Part shown: piece by piece, positions 1-8,439 of the stretch | How positions within the stretch are numbered: position 1 is the first letter of the stretch | Layout: the number at the start of each line of letters is the position of its first letter | The notes under the pieces: model-generated | Seen by the model: only the letters and a program-made list of their open reading frames with translations | Told to the model about the DNA's origin: nothing | Database searches by the model: none | DNA from: JAGWAZ01 sp050248595 | GTDB taxonomy: Bacteria; Bacteroidota; Ignavibacteria; OLB7 | Reading direction: 5' to 3' | DNA: 15,117 nucleotides | Assembly: GCA_050248595.1 (NCBI GenBank) | Contig: JBFWSB010000068.1 | Location: 1-15,117, forward strand | Made by a program: the position numbers and the translations under genes

Positions 1-55
1 AAAGCTGAACAAAATCCTTGAGAAGAAACTGGAGGTTGTGCAGATTGGTATGTAG
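1..55 (+). CDS. Possible 3' end of an upstream gene (partial, unidentified)
   Basis: Reading from base 2, the plus strand is open through KLNKILEKKLEVVQIGM and stops at TAG 53-55. The other two plus frames contain stops early on. The lysine/leucine/glutamate-rich helical tail looks like a real protein C-terminus. The piece is too short to identify, and the minus strand is also open over these 60 bases. No terminator is visible between it and the next gene at 166. The remaining bases, 56-165, are AT-rich leader with nothing I can name. Confidence 0.35.
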   Translation, partial: KLNKILEKKLEVVQIGM

Positions 56-165
56 CTGGCAATATCCAGCATTTCCACTCTTTTTGTGAGAGAAATCCCT
101 TATGACCATTGCTGTAAAAAGAATATTTAGAGAATTTTCTAACACATAACTCAGGGTACATACTT

Positions 166-3100
166 ATGAGAACAAAAGCTACGGCTCTTCTTCTTTTGCT
201 CTGCGGCCTACTGTTCGTTTCAAGCGAACTTTCTGCCCAGATTAACTACATCTTCTCACAGGGGACAGGAACTCGCAATACAGGGGGGTTCACGACTCTT
301 GGATTTTCACACCGAACCGGTAGCCAATGGGGAAGTTCTTATCAAGAATTCCTCGTTAACATCGGATTCTCCTTTTCATTCGACGGGGTTAGCTACACAC
401 AGGCTCGTATTTACCACAGTGGTGTGGTAGTTCTTGGCACTGGAACACTCAGTTCGCCAACAAATAACACTCTAAGCAATGCCTCCGTTCCAATCCTTGC
501 TGGAATTTGGGACGATATGCGCATTACCGATGGGTCCGGGGGGCAGTGTACCTCAAGTAGCATTCGCTATAAGACAACAGGCAGTTCTCCAAACCGGGTG
601 TTTGTTGTCGACTACGATCAATTGGGATTCACTACTGGTGGGAACGGGGGGAGAGCACCCGTAACATTCCAAATTCGGTTATACGAAGGAACAAACAAAA
701 TTGAGTATTGGTATGACGAGACTGACGGACGTAGCACCTCTTCTTGTAGTCCGTGGGGAGCAATATCAGTTTCGACAAGTGCCACGATTGGTATAGCTTC
801 GACAAACGGTTTCGTAAGTGTGACGCCGGGAACAACGGCCACGACCAGCACAACTTCGTCGGCAAACAGCATCAGCTTTACCAGCACTCCGATTTCTGCC
901 AACCGGCTCTACACCTTCTGTCCGGGTGGTCTTACTGGGAATGTCTCACAAGGTGGAACCGCTAAGATGGCGAGTGGGGACACACTCCTTCTCGGCAAGC
1001 AGGTTGTGCTCAGTGGTTCACAAGGCTTCCAACCATTTAATCTCTTCAATCTCTGTGCAACCGGGTTTACCTACACTGTTGGCGGACAGAGAGCCGCCGA
1101 GTATACAATAAACCCTGCCAGTGGAACACTTCCGGCGTCGGGTAATATTCCAACGTTAACGTTTGCTCCAACAGGCATTGGAGTTCGCTACGCGACGCTG
1201 AAGGTTGAGGATAATTCTGGTGCTATTGTTCGGACATATGTCTTAGCTGGAGAAGGTATTCCACGTATCACTTGGATTGGTAATATCCCTCAGGGTGGAA
1301 CAGCAGCCTTAGCAAGTGGAGATACAATCTTCAAGAATTTCAAACAAGAGAACAATACCACTGTAAATTATACCCCTATCACAATTGCTGTAGCAAACGC
1401 GCCAGGGCCACCTGCGCCAATCAAGTATAAGCTGACCGATCCAAGTGGACAGTTTAAAATTGACCGCACGAGCGAGAATGTGCTACCGGGAGCGTCATCT
1501 TCACCAGTAATTACCTTCAGCCCGAAAAACAACGTTAACTTCCTTGAGGCGACTCTTGAAGTAAACGCTGAGGGTGAGGTTCGTACCTTCGTACTCCGCA
1601 TCTTCTCATCTGGTGCAGGGGCAAAGTTCTTCTCACTCAATCAGCCGTTGATTGCAGGCTCTACGATTTTCCGTAGCGTTGCCAAGTGTGTGGCTCAGGA
1701 AACAGAAGTTCTGGAGATTCAGGTTCAGAGCATTGGTGACGAGCCATTTACGCTCAACACGAAGGATGCGTTCCTGACAAACACAGTTATTCAGCAGGGA
1801 ACACCTCCGTACCCACTCTTGCAGGACGACTTCGGCAATCCGATTCCGGCTCCAGATTACTTTATTGCCGATGCTAACGGCAATGCGTTAACACTTCCAA
1901 TTGCGATCCCACCGGGTGTCACGCAGTCGATCTACATCGGCTTCCGTCCAGTTAACTCCGGTGTGCGTCGCGCACGTTCGTTCTTCCAAACGAATGGAGA
2001 AAACTTTGTTGGCCTTGATGTAAACAACAACTCTGGGCTTGGAATCTTGAACTTTGAACTTGTGGGTACTGGTCTTGGTTCACTTCTCACAAGTGGAGTA
2101 GGAAGCAAAGAATTGCCGAAGGCGATTGTCTTCCCGAGCACAGAAGTACGGAAGACTTCTACCCTAAGTGGAGAAGTATATAACAACGGCGACTGCGATC
2201 TTTTGATCAACGCCGATGACTTCCGCCTGGTTTCGGGTGATGTTTCAGAGTTCAAGATCGTCTCAGGCTTTACCAACATCGGAAAGGATGCAAAGGGGAA
2301 CTACGTACTTCCTCCTGGAACAAGCGCAACGTTCGATGTCTCCTTTACTCCTCAGCGTTCTGGCTCACGTCGGGCATCAATCCAGATAGTTACCAACGAC
2401 TCATCAGTTGTGATTCCGGGGGTAACCGAGCGTGGATATTACTATCTCGACGTATTCGGCGTTGGCAAGGTCGGCCTCGAAGGACGTAACCTGATGCTGC
2501 CACCTGCGGTGATTGATGGAACCACATCTGCTGGCGTTGCAGTCTTGGAGAACAACTCGGGATCGTTAGTGAAGATTACTGGTGCTACTATTGTTGGCAC
2601 AGGTGAGATTATCGAAGATCCTGCAAATGTTTGGCCAACCTTCCCGGTAACTGTTGCTCCGGGCAAGAACTTCGAGCTTGGTCTTTCCTTGGTGCCGAAT
2701 ACAGGAAGTGCTCCTGGAGTTCGTACTGCGGTTCTTGAGGTTACGCTCGATAATGGAGACGTTCTCTCAATCGATGTTACTGGTCTGGCAGGATCGCGGA
2801 CACTGAGTATCGTTCCAACGGAACTCTTCAAGAATATTCAAGTGCCTGTTGGCAGCATTCGTCGTCAGTTTGCAGTGATTGCAAACAATGGAACACTTCC
2901 TGTTGTTATCCAAAGCGTACAGCTTAGCGGAGTCAACATGGATCAATACAGCTATACGCCACTTGCTCGCACAGTAATCGAGCCGGGAAGTGCTGAGTTC
3001 CTTGAGGTAACCTTTGCGCCAACTGCCCAGGGAGTTACTACAGCTATGATTACGGTGATTACCAACACAACAAACGGAACACCAGCCGGCACGCACGTCA

Positions 3101-3504
3101 TCACCCTCGGTGGTGAGGCAACGGCAACTGCAATCGAAGGAGGGGGATCAGGAAGTGCTGGTTCAACCCGAACACCAGGTGATGACCAGACAGCTGTTCG
3201 GCCAAGCTTGGGTCTTTCTAACGCAGCAGTATCAATGGCCGATGGAACCGCACTCTGGCAGAGTGCTCCAAATCCTACCAGTGGCAAAGCGGAGATTCGC
3301 TATCGTCTGCCGGAGAAGGAAGTTGTGACGATCAAGCTGTACAACGCTAACGGTCAAGTGGTGAAGACACTGGTAAGTGGTGAGGTAGAAGCTGGCGAGA
3401 ATGTTGTTCACGTTGACTTGAAGGGCTTCTCGAGTGGACGTTATTTCTACACGCTACAGACCGCTTCTGGAGTGGTTTCACAGGCGATGGATCTTGTAAA
3501 GTAG
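166..3504 (+). CDS. Large T9SS-secreted protein with choice-of-anchor D (ASH-like) repeats
   Basis: Predicted secreted or surface-attached protein of 1112 aa; its molecular function is unknown. Residues 1-24 form a Sec signal peptide (Leu-rich core, LSA then Q). Residues ~27-250 are a beta-rich domain with FSFSFDG, an IWDDM motif, and RLYEGTNKIEYWYDE, resembling nidogen-like domains of T9SS cargo. From ~256 to ~990 come repeated beta-sandwich units of choice-of-anchor D/ASH type, with hallmarks such as FTPQRSGSRRASIQIVTND (from ~727) and VTFAPTAQG (~949). Two units open alike, near NVSQGGT (~258) and NIPQGGT (~370). A Gly/Ser/Thr linker (~991-1007) leads to the C-terminal sorting domain (~1031-1112; APNPTSGKAEIRY, LYNANGQVVKTL, SGRYFYTL). 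The family knowledge is that this tail directs export through the type IX secretion system and is usually cleaved. ATG 166 is preceded by a weak CAGGG. It is a paralogue of the next gene, but a terminator separates the two. Confidence 0.93.
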   Translation: MRTKATALLLLLCGLLFVSSELSAQINYIFSQGTGTRNTGGFTTLGFSHRTGSQWGSSYQEFLVNIGFSFSFDGVSYTQARIYHSGVVVLGTGTLSSPTNNTLSNASVPILAGIWDDMRITDGSGGQCTSSSIRYKTTGSSPNRVFVVDYDQLGFTTGGNGGRAPVTFQIRLYEGTNKIEYWYDETDGRSTSSCSPWGAISVSTSATIGIASTNGFVSVTPGTTATTSTTSSANSISFTSTPISANRLYTFCPGGLTGNVSQGGTAKMASGDTLLLGKQVVLSGSQGFQPFNLFNLCATGFTYTVGGQRAAEYTINPASGTLPASGNIPTLTFAPTGIGVRYATLKVEDNSGAIVRTYVLAGEGIPRITWIGNIPQGGTAALASGDTIFKNFKQENNTTVNYTPITIAVANAPGPPAPIKYKLTDPSGQFKIDRTSENVLPGASSSPVITFSPKNNVNFLEATLEVNAEGEVRTFVLRIFSSGAGAKFFSLNQPLIAGSTIFRSVAKCVAQETEVLEIQVQSIGDEPFTLNTKDAFLTNTVIQQGTPPYPLLQDDFGNPIPAPDYFIADANGNALTLPIAIPPGVTQSIYIGFRPVNSGVRRARSFFQTNGENFVGLDVNNNSGLGILNFELVGTGLGSLLTSGVGSKELPKAIVFPSTEVRKTSTLSGEVYNNGDCDLLINADDFRLVSGDVSEFKIVSGFTNIGKDAKGNYVLPPGTSATFDVSFTPQRSGSRRASIQIVTNDSSVVIPGVTERGYYYLDVFGVGKVGLEGRNLMLPPAVIDGTTSAGVAVLENNSGSLVKITGATIVGTGEIIEDPANVWPTFPVTVAPGKNFELGLSLVPNTGSAPGVRTAVLEVTLDNGDVLSIDVTGLAGSRTLSIVPTELFKNIQVPVGSIRRQFAVIANNGTLPVVIQSVQLSGVNMDQYSYTPLARTVIEPGSAEFLEVTFAPTAQGVTTAMITVITNTTNGTPAGTHVITLGGEATATAIEGGGSGSAGSTRTPGDDQTAVRPSLGLSNAAVSMADGTALWQSAPNPTSGKAEIRYRLPEKEVVTIKLYNANGQVVKTLVSGEVEAGENVVHVDLKGFSSGRYFYTLQTASGVVSQAMDLVK

Positions 3505-3546
3505 ATCACATAGAATAGTACTTGGGAGGAATCCTGAGCTACGTGT

Positions 3547-3582
3547 AAGGGACACTCTGCTATTGCAGAGTGTCCCTTTTTT
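3547..3582 (+). terminator. Intrinsic terminator after the first T9SS cargo gene
   Basis: A perfect 14-bp stem (3547-3560 with 3565-3578, AAGGGACACTCTGC) has a TATT loop and runs into six T residues (3577-3582). It starts 43 nt past the stop codon, so the two paralogues are separate transcription units. Confidence 0.92.
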
Positions 3583-3609
3583 GTACCAAATGTTTTTTCT
3601 TGAAAACTC

Positions 3610-3639
3610 TTGACATATATCTGTATAGTTCCGTATCAT
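3610..3639 (+). promoter_or_regulatory. Candidate promoter for the second T9SS cargo gene
   Basis: TTGACA (3610-3615) and TATCAT (3634-3639) are separated by 18 bp, just downstream of the preceding terminator. This fits a generic sigma-70 promoter. Bacteroidota proper often use a different -33/-7 consensus (TTG and TAnnTTTG), so the assignment depends on the lineage and stays tentative. Confidence 0.35.
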
Positions 3640-3832
3640 GTGCACTTGATTAAAGTGGCTCAGGATATGTCCATTCCTGAACAGTCCTCACCCTTCACCA
3701 CCAACAGATAGTTCCCAACCTCCACGCAGTGATATTCCCATGTATCATCATGTTCTTTGATTTTGCTTGATAGTGTTCATACGATTTTTTGAAACTACAT
3801 CATACTATCCGTACTTAATTACTCACAATTAG

Positions 3833-3838
3833 AAGGAG
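3833..3838 (+). promoter_or_regulatory. Strong Shine-Dalgarno site of the second T9SS cargo gene
   Basis: AAGGAG lies 9 nt before ATG 3848. It fixes the start there rather than at the internal Met (residue 13) just before the hydrophobic core. It is the clearest Shine-Dalgarno site in the window, where most genes have only weak ones, suggesting efficient translation. Confidence 0.75.
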
Positions 3839-3847
3839 CTTTGAATA

Positions 3848-6800
3848 ATGCGGGTTACTACAAACTACACTACCACTAAGCTGATGAGGATATTACTATT
3901 CTCGATGCTTGCCGTCATCTGGACTGCATATCCGAGCGTTGCTATGGATGATGTCTACCAGATGTCTCGTTCAACTGGTTCGGCCTACGACATGTCTGGA
4001 AGCACAACGCTCTTTTCCAGAACGTCGAGCTACTATGGCTACACAAATCTTCTTTCAATTGGGTTCACGTTCAACTTTGACGGAACCAACTACACAACCT
4101 TTTCGGTTAATGCTTCTGGTCACCTAACTCTTGGGAAAACTGCCTACTACTACGGCTACTATTCCTATGCGTGGCCGGAATATACCAATGAACTCCACCC
4201 AAGTATCTGTGCATACTGGGGTAGGTATTTCCGCCCATACTACTACAGTGATGCAAAAGTCCACTACAAACTTGTAGGCTCCGCACCAAACAGAGTGTTG
4301 GTTGTTGAGTGGTATGGTATGTACGGTCTCAGCTCGATCTTCAGAGGTCTGCGCTATCAGGCAAGATTATATGAAGGGTCGAATAAGATTGAATTCTGGT
4401 ACTCTGGCATGTACAGTTCATCGACTTCAACTACCTACTCTGGTGCAATTGGTATAGCGAGCAGCACCTCGCGCTATCTCAGTGCCTACGGAGACAACTT
4501 TCCAAACGATGTATATAAAAACGGCAATGGCCCATCATCGACGTATTACCGGCTCTACTACGAGCCAATTCCTGACAACTCTATCTGGACATTCAACCCT
4601 TGCGACAGGAAAATCACCGTTACTGGTGACCTCGACGAGGGTGGAACCGAGGAGATGGAGAACTTGGATGTGCTCCTTCAAGGGAAAGAGACAATGCGTG
4701 GAAGTAGCGAATCTTTCTATCCATTCAGTCTTTCAAATCCAGATAACGGATGCGACCCAGTCTCCTATTCAGCCACGTTCAGTGGACCGGCAGCTGGTGA
4801 CTATGCTGTAGTGCCAGGAACGGTCAATCTTGGTGAGAGAGTTTCGCCAGAGGTTGTCTTTACGCCACAAGCTATTGGTGAGCGGAACGCAACGATGCAA
4901 CTGAAGCTGAGCAACGGCACAACGTTGACCTACGGTGTAAGTGCAACGGGCTTAACTCGTATGGACTGGATTGCCAACATCTCAGAAGGTGGTGCTCCCG
5001 GTATGAACAACGGAGCAAAGTTGATGGAAAACATCGACGTGAACCGGAATGAGAGTGGTGACTTCACACCATTTACAATCGAGAACTTCAACACAGATCC
5101 ATCTTCGAAGCCAGCGGTAATCGAGTACATCCTCGAAGATCCTCTGGATGAATACAGCATCAGTCTCGGTGGGGTAACCGGAACGGAGAAAGGAAATTCA
5201 ACCGCGGCAAATATGAGTCTAACCGACTTCGTCGACGGTGGTTCTTCCTCTACTCCTATCGTCACGTTCTCGCCACACAACGGAGGAACGTATTACGGCA
5301 CAGGAACTCAAGAGGCGACCTTGACAGTGATTGCTGACGGTGAGGAGCGGGTCTACACGCTGAGTGGATTCAGTGTTGCTCCAGCAGTTGAGTTCAACCT
5401 GGAAGATGAGAGTGTAATCTTGAGCGATCGTCGCTATTTCCGGAACGTTGTTTCCTGCGTTGGTGAACAAGCAACAACCTTGCGTCTCGATATTGAGAAC
5501 GTTAACAAGGTTGACGTGACAATCAACAACTTCGACGCATATGAAGTTGATAGTCGAGTTCAGCAGGGAGGACCGAAGTATCCATTGCTTGAGAATGAGT
5601 GGGGCAATCTGGTTCGTTCTGGCGACTATATTTTAGCAGAAGGATCGGGGATTGCGCCGACAACTGCCAATACCTTGGCAAAATTCCCAATGACGTTGAA
5701 GCCGGGTGAGCGTAGAACCTACTATCTCACCTTCGTAGCACAACGTCCGGGCAAACGTTACAGCCGTCTGTTCATGCAGACAACCGGTGTCAACTTCTTC
5801 AGCCCTTCAATGGAGAACTTCATGGAAGGTTCCGAGACGAACTCCGAAACAGAAGGGTTGATGGTGATGGAGTTCTATGGTCGGGGAGTTGGAAGTAATC
5901 TGGCGAAGAATCTTGAGGGCGATCTGAGCGGCCTTGCGCTAACGTTCGATCCAGTGAAGGTTGGTGAGTCGGTAATTGGAGAGGCCACCATCTATAATAC
6001 TGGCGACTGTGATATGCGGATCAACCAGGGCAACCTGATTCTTGCTACCGGTGATACCAAAGAGTTTGAGTTGATTGAAGTGATGAACGGAATCACTCTG
6101 GACAACGGTGATTACGTGATTCCTCCGGGAGGCTCAGGAACGGTGAAAGCACGCTTTACACCAAACCGTTCCGGTTCACGCCGTGCATCGGTGATGCTTC
6201 AGACAAACGACTCGACAGTGATAATCGACGGCATTACTGAGCGGGGCATTTACTACTTGAACTTATATGGAGTTGGTAAGGCTGATCTTCGCGCACAAGA
6301 TGCGCGGCTTGGTCCAGCAGTTATCGACGGTCCAGGTTCATCCGGTTCAATTCACGTTGTGAATACTTCAACCGAGGTGATCGAGATTACGGGACTTTCG
6401 CTTGTTGGTCCGAACGTAGGAGAGATTGCCGAGGATCCAGCTAATCCGTGGCCAGCATTGCCAATACGGCTTGATCCAGAGGAAATGGTTGATCTTGCCG
6501 TTGTCCTGAATCCTGCTGCGGGAAGCCAGTCCGGCCCACGTGTTGCAACGATGGAGATCACATATAACGGCGGCGATATGATCACTGCCCAGATTGTAGG
6601 AACTGCCGGCACTCGTCTGTTGACTGTTGGACCAGCCACACTCTTTGATGGTGTGAATGTTCCTGTCGGCACGATTGCTCGCAGAACTGCTATTATCAGC
6701 AACACAGGAACTTTCCCAGTTGAGTTGACAGACGTTCGCATTGAAGGAACGAGTGCGGCTGACTATACGATGGCTCCGCTCGATCGTAGAACTATTGCGC

Positions 6801-7276
6801 CGGGAGGCTTTGAGTTTGTAGAGATTGTCTACGCACCAAGTGCAACAGGAGGCTCTGACGCAAAGCTGGTAATCAGCAGCAATGCTACGAACGGCGATCA
6901 AATCGTTACGCTCAACGGAATGGCAACCAGCACGCAGTTTGTTGATCCATCAAATGGATCGAGCATTACTCAGAATGGTGGCACTATCAACGCTGGACGT
7001 GCGATTGCAGCGGGTGCAATCGCACTTGGGCAGAGCGTGCCAAATCCTGCTCGTGAAGCTTTTGAGATTGCGTTCAATCTTCCTGCAGAAGGCAAGGTTG
7101 AAATCAACCTCTACAACACAAACGGCTTGCTTGTTCGCACACTTCTCTCAGAAGAGCGGACAGCCGGAACACACAGTCTCAGCATTGATACAGAAGGACT
7201 CCAGAGTGGTGCGTATATTTACACGCTGCGGCAGAATGGAGAGGTATTGACTCGCTCGATGACGATAGTCAAATAA
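3848..7276 (+). CDS. Large T9SS-secreted protein, paralogue of the preceding gene, with Tyr-rich N-terminal domain
   Basis: Predicted secreted or surface protein of 1142 aa, function unknown. A signal peptide with a longer N-region spans residues 1-32 (core MRILLFSMLAVIW, SVA then MDD). A beta-rich nidogen-like domain follows (~40-250: IGFTFNFDG, RLYEGSNKIEFWY). Next come choice-of-anchor D/ASH-type units to ~1000 (FTPNRSGSRRASVMLQTND from 770) and a T9SS type A sorting domain (~1060-1142: LGQSVPNPARE, LYNTNGLLVRTL, SGAYIYTLRQNGE). Architecture and many motifs match the preceding gene throughout (NTGDCDMRIN against NNGDCDLLIN; PAVIDG; EDPAN), so the pair arose by duplication and then diverged. 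The odd part is residues 97-140, where 13 of 44 residues are Tyr and the IWDDM of the paralogue is replaced by AYWGRYF. Start chosen by the AAGGAG site. It ends at its own terminator. T9SS export is established for this tail; a surface or adhesive role is inference. Confidence 0.93.
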   Translation: MRVTTNYTTTKLMRILLFSMLAVIWTAYPSVAMDDVYQMSRSTGSAYDMSGSTTLFSRTSSYYGYTNLLSIGFTFNFDGTNYTTFSVNASGHLTLGKTAYYYGYYSYAWPEYTNELHPSICAYWGRYFRPYYYSDAKVHYKLVGSAPNRVLVVEWYGMYGLSSIFRGLRYQARLYEGSNKIEFWYSGMYSSSTSTTYSGAIGIASSTSRYLSAYGDNFPNDVYKNGNGPSSTYYRLYYEPIPDNSIWTFNPCDRKITVTGDLDEGGTEEMENLDVLLQGKETMRGSSESFYPFSLSNPDNGCDPVSYSATFSGPAAGDYAVVPGTVNLGERVSPEVVFTPQAIGERNATMQLKLSNGTTLTYGVSATGLTRMDWIANISEGGAPGMNNGAKLMENIDVNRNESGDFTPFTIENFNTDPSSKPAVIEYILEDPLDEYSISLGGVTGTEKGNSTAANMSLTDFVDGGSSSTPIVTFSPHNGGTYYGTGTQEATLTVIADGEERVYTLSGFSVAPAVEFNLEDESVILSDRRYFRNVVSCVGEQATTLRLDIENVNKVDVTINNFDAYEVDSRVQQGGPKYPLLENEWGNLVRSGDYILAEGSGIAPTTANTLAKFPMTLKPGERRTYYLTFVAQRPGKRYSRLFMQTTGVNFFSPSMENFMEGSETNSETEGLMVMEFYGRGVGSNLAKNLEGDLSGLALTFDPVKVGESVIGEATIYNTGDCDMRINQGNLILATGDTKEFELIEVMNGITLDNGDYVIPPGGSGTVKARFTPNRSGSRRASVMLQTNDSTVIIDGITERGIYYLNLYGVGKADLRAQDARLGPAVIDGPGSSGSIHVVNTSTEVIEITGLSLVGPNVGEIAEDPANPWPALPIRLDPEEMVDLAVVLNPAAGSQSGPRVATMEITYNGGDMITAQIVGTAGTRLLTVGPATLFDGVNVPVGTIARRTAIISNTGTFPVELTDVRIEGTSAADYTMAPLDRRTIAPGGFEFVEIVYAPSATGGSDAKLVISSNATNGDQIVTLNGMATSTQFVDPSNGSSITQNGGTINAGRAIAAGAIALGQSVPNPAREAFEIAFNLPAEGKVEINLYNTNGLLVRTLLSEERTAGTHSLSIDTEGLQSGAYIYTLRQNGEVLTRSMTIVK

Positions 7277-7310
7277 GGGTAACCCGCAATTCCCGATTCG
7301 AGTGAGCAGT

Positions 7311-7353
7311 AAAGGTGGGACGATTCCGCAAGGAATTGTCCCGCCTTTTTTTT
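7311..7353 (+). terminator. Intrinsic terminator after the second T9SS cargo gene
   Basis: A 17-bp stem (7311-7327 with 7332-7348, two G-U pairs) is closed by a GCAA tetraloop and followed by eight T residues (7346-7353). The stem contains the same GGGAC/GTCCC core as the other two terminators in the window. Confidence 0.92.
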
Positions 7354-7431
7354 GGATAGAGTGGATATAGAGTTCGTAAAGTTGAGGGTTTGTTGAGAAG
7401 CAGTAGGGTAAAGTCAAAACATATCGAATTG

Positions 7432-8190
7432 ATGAGATCAACCACAAAGTTAAGTGTGAACCTGAACAAGGTGGCAACGTTGCGAAACACTCGCACAAAC
7501 GGTATTCCGGATGTTGCTCACGCTGCCCACATTGCGTTGGAAGCAGGTGCTGATGGGATTACACTTCATCCTCGTCCTGACCAGCGGCATATCAGGCCGG
7601 CAGATGTCTATCAGATTGCGTCTCTTCTGGGAGAGTATCCAGAGGCTGAGCTTAATATCGAGGGGAATCCATTTCACGGACTTATGCGCTTTGCCGAAGA
7701 TGTGCGCCCTACACAGTGTACGTTGGTTCCTGATGAACCTGGTGCTTTTACCAGCAATCAAGGGTGGAAGGTTAGTAAGAATCGTGAAGCGTTGGGGGAG
7801 GCGATCGCGCAATTGAAAGAGTGGGGGTGTCGCGTGAGCCTCTTTATGGATGCTGATTCAGACGAGTGGGAACTTGTTCGAGAGATAGGAGGGGATCGTG
7901 TAGAACTCTATACGGAACCGTATGCTGAAGCCTTTGCTAAAAACGAAAATCTCGAAAACGTTCTCGCTCAGTTTGCGAAGGCTGCCGAACAATCTCGACG
8001 AGTCGGTTTGGAGGTCAACGCAGGGCACGACCTAAGTCTCGACAACCTCGGAACCTTCCTTCGAACTGTAGAGGGGGTCGCAGAGGTTTCAATCGGGCAC
8101 GCTCTGATAGCCGATGCGCTCGAATACGGACTGGCCGGAACAGTTCACATGTACCTTGCCGTGATTGAAGCAGTTTCGGAATCAATGTAG
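7432..8190 (+). CDS. pdxJ: Pyridoxine 5'-phosphate synthase PdxJ
   Basis: Catalyses the last ring-closing step of the DXP-dependent vitamin B6 pathway: 1-deoxy-D-xylulose 5-phosphate plus 3-amino-2-oxopropyl phosphate give pyridoxine 5'-phosphate. It is a cytoplasmic TIM-barrel enzyme. Visible signatures in order are LSVNLNKVATLRNTR at the N-terminus, GADGITLHPRPDQRHIR, LNIEGNP (equivalent of the catalytic Glu loop), TLVPDEPGA, SLFMDAD, ELYTEPYAE, EVNAGHDLSLDNL (conserved His) and EVSIGHALIADALEYGL. VNLNK in place of the proteobacterial VNIDH, together with HPRPD, is the Bacteroidota form. ATG 7432 gives 252 aa, close to the usual ~240. An in-frame TTG at 7390 would add 14 unconserved residues. 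No Shine-Dalgarno sequence is obvious. The gene stands alone after the 7311-7353 terminator and converges on the J-domain gene. Confidence 0.97.
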   Translation: MRSTTKLSVNLNKVATLRNTRTNGIPDVAHAAHIALEAGADGITLHPRPDQRHIRPADVYQIASLLGEYPEAELNIEGNPFHGLMRFAEDVRPTQCTLVPDEPGAFTSNQGWKVSKNREALGEAIAQLKEWGCRVSLFMDADSDEWELVREIGGDRVELYTEPYAEAFAKNENLENVLAQFAKAAEQSRRVGLEVNAGHDLSLDNLGTFLRTVEGVAEVSIGHALIADALEYGLAGTVHMYLAVIEAVSESM

Positions 8191-8233
8191 AGAGTAGAAA
8201 GCCGAAGATCGATAGGAAGAGAAGAGCGATTAC

Positions 8234-8355
8234 AACAACTAATGTTGAATTGAATGAACAGAGTTGTCTTCGTATTCAGGATTGTCACTTAGAGTGAAGC
8301 GAAGCGGAATGAAGAATCTTGCGAGAAGTGTGGAGAAGCGAGTTAATACCGAACG
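8234..8355. repeat. Dispersed intergenic repeat remnants
   Basis: This lies in the 249-bp gap between the convergent pdxJ and J-domain genes. Bases 8234-8257 (AACAACTAAT, then GAATT) match the reverse complement of 10227-10250 at 19 of 24 positions. Bases 8343-8353 (TTAATACCGAA) repeat part of the same motif. Between them, about 8283-8328 reads GTCACTTAGAGTGAAGCG and then GAATGAAGAATCTTGCG. That resembles the GTCATTCTGAG...GAAGCGAAGAATCT type of dispersed intergenic sequence seen in many bacterial genomes. I see no terminator in this convergent gap. Confidence 0.4.
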
Positions 8356-8439
8356 GAGCTTACGAAAATACCAACGGCATAACTCTTTTCGGGATTAAGC
8401 TATTTGCACGACATACATCTTTCACAGTTTAGCGGAAGC

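Larger units (their letters stand above)
3505..3847 (+). other. Intergenic region between the two T9SS cargo genes
   Basis: This 343-bp gap has no credible gene. It holds the terminator of the first cargo gene (3547-3582), a sigma-70-like promoter candidate (3610-3639), and a small hairpin (TCAGGA 3660-3665 with TCCTGA 3675-3680, 9-nt loop). It ends with the strong ribosome binding site of the second cargo gene. If the promoter candidate is used, the leader is about 200 nt long. Bases ~3681-3830 show nothing else I recognise. Confidence 0.6.

Noticed and set aside
6368..6901. 177-codon open frame on the minus strand inside the second T9SS gene
   Set aside because: It is antisense to a well-supported gene, its translation is low-complexity Ser/Asn/Cys-rich without motifs, and it overlaps another open frame. 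It is explained by the codon pattern of the real gene.
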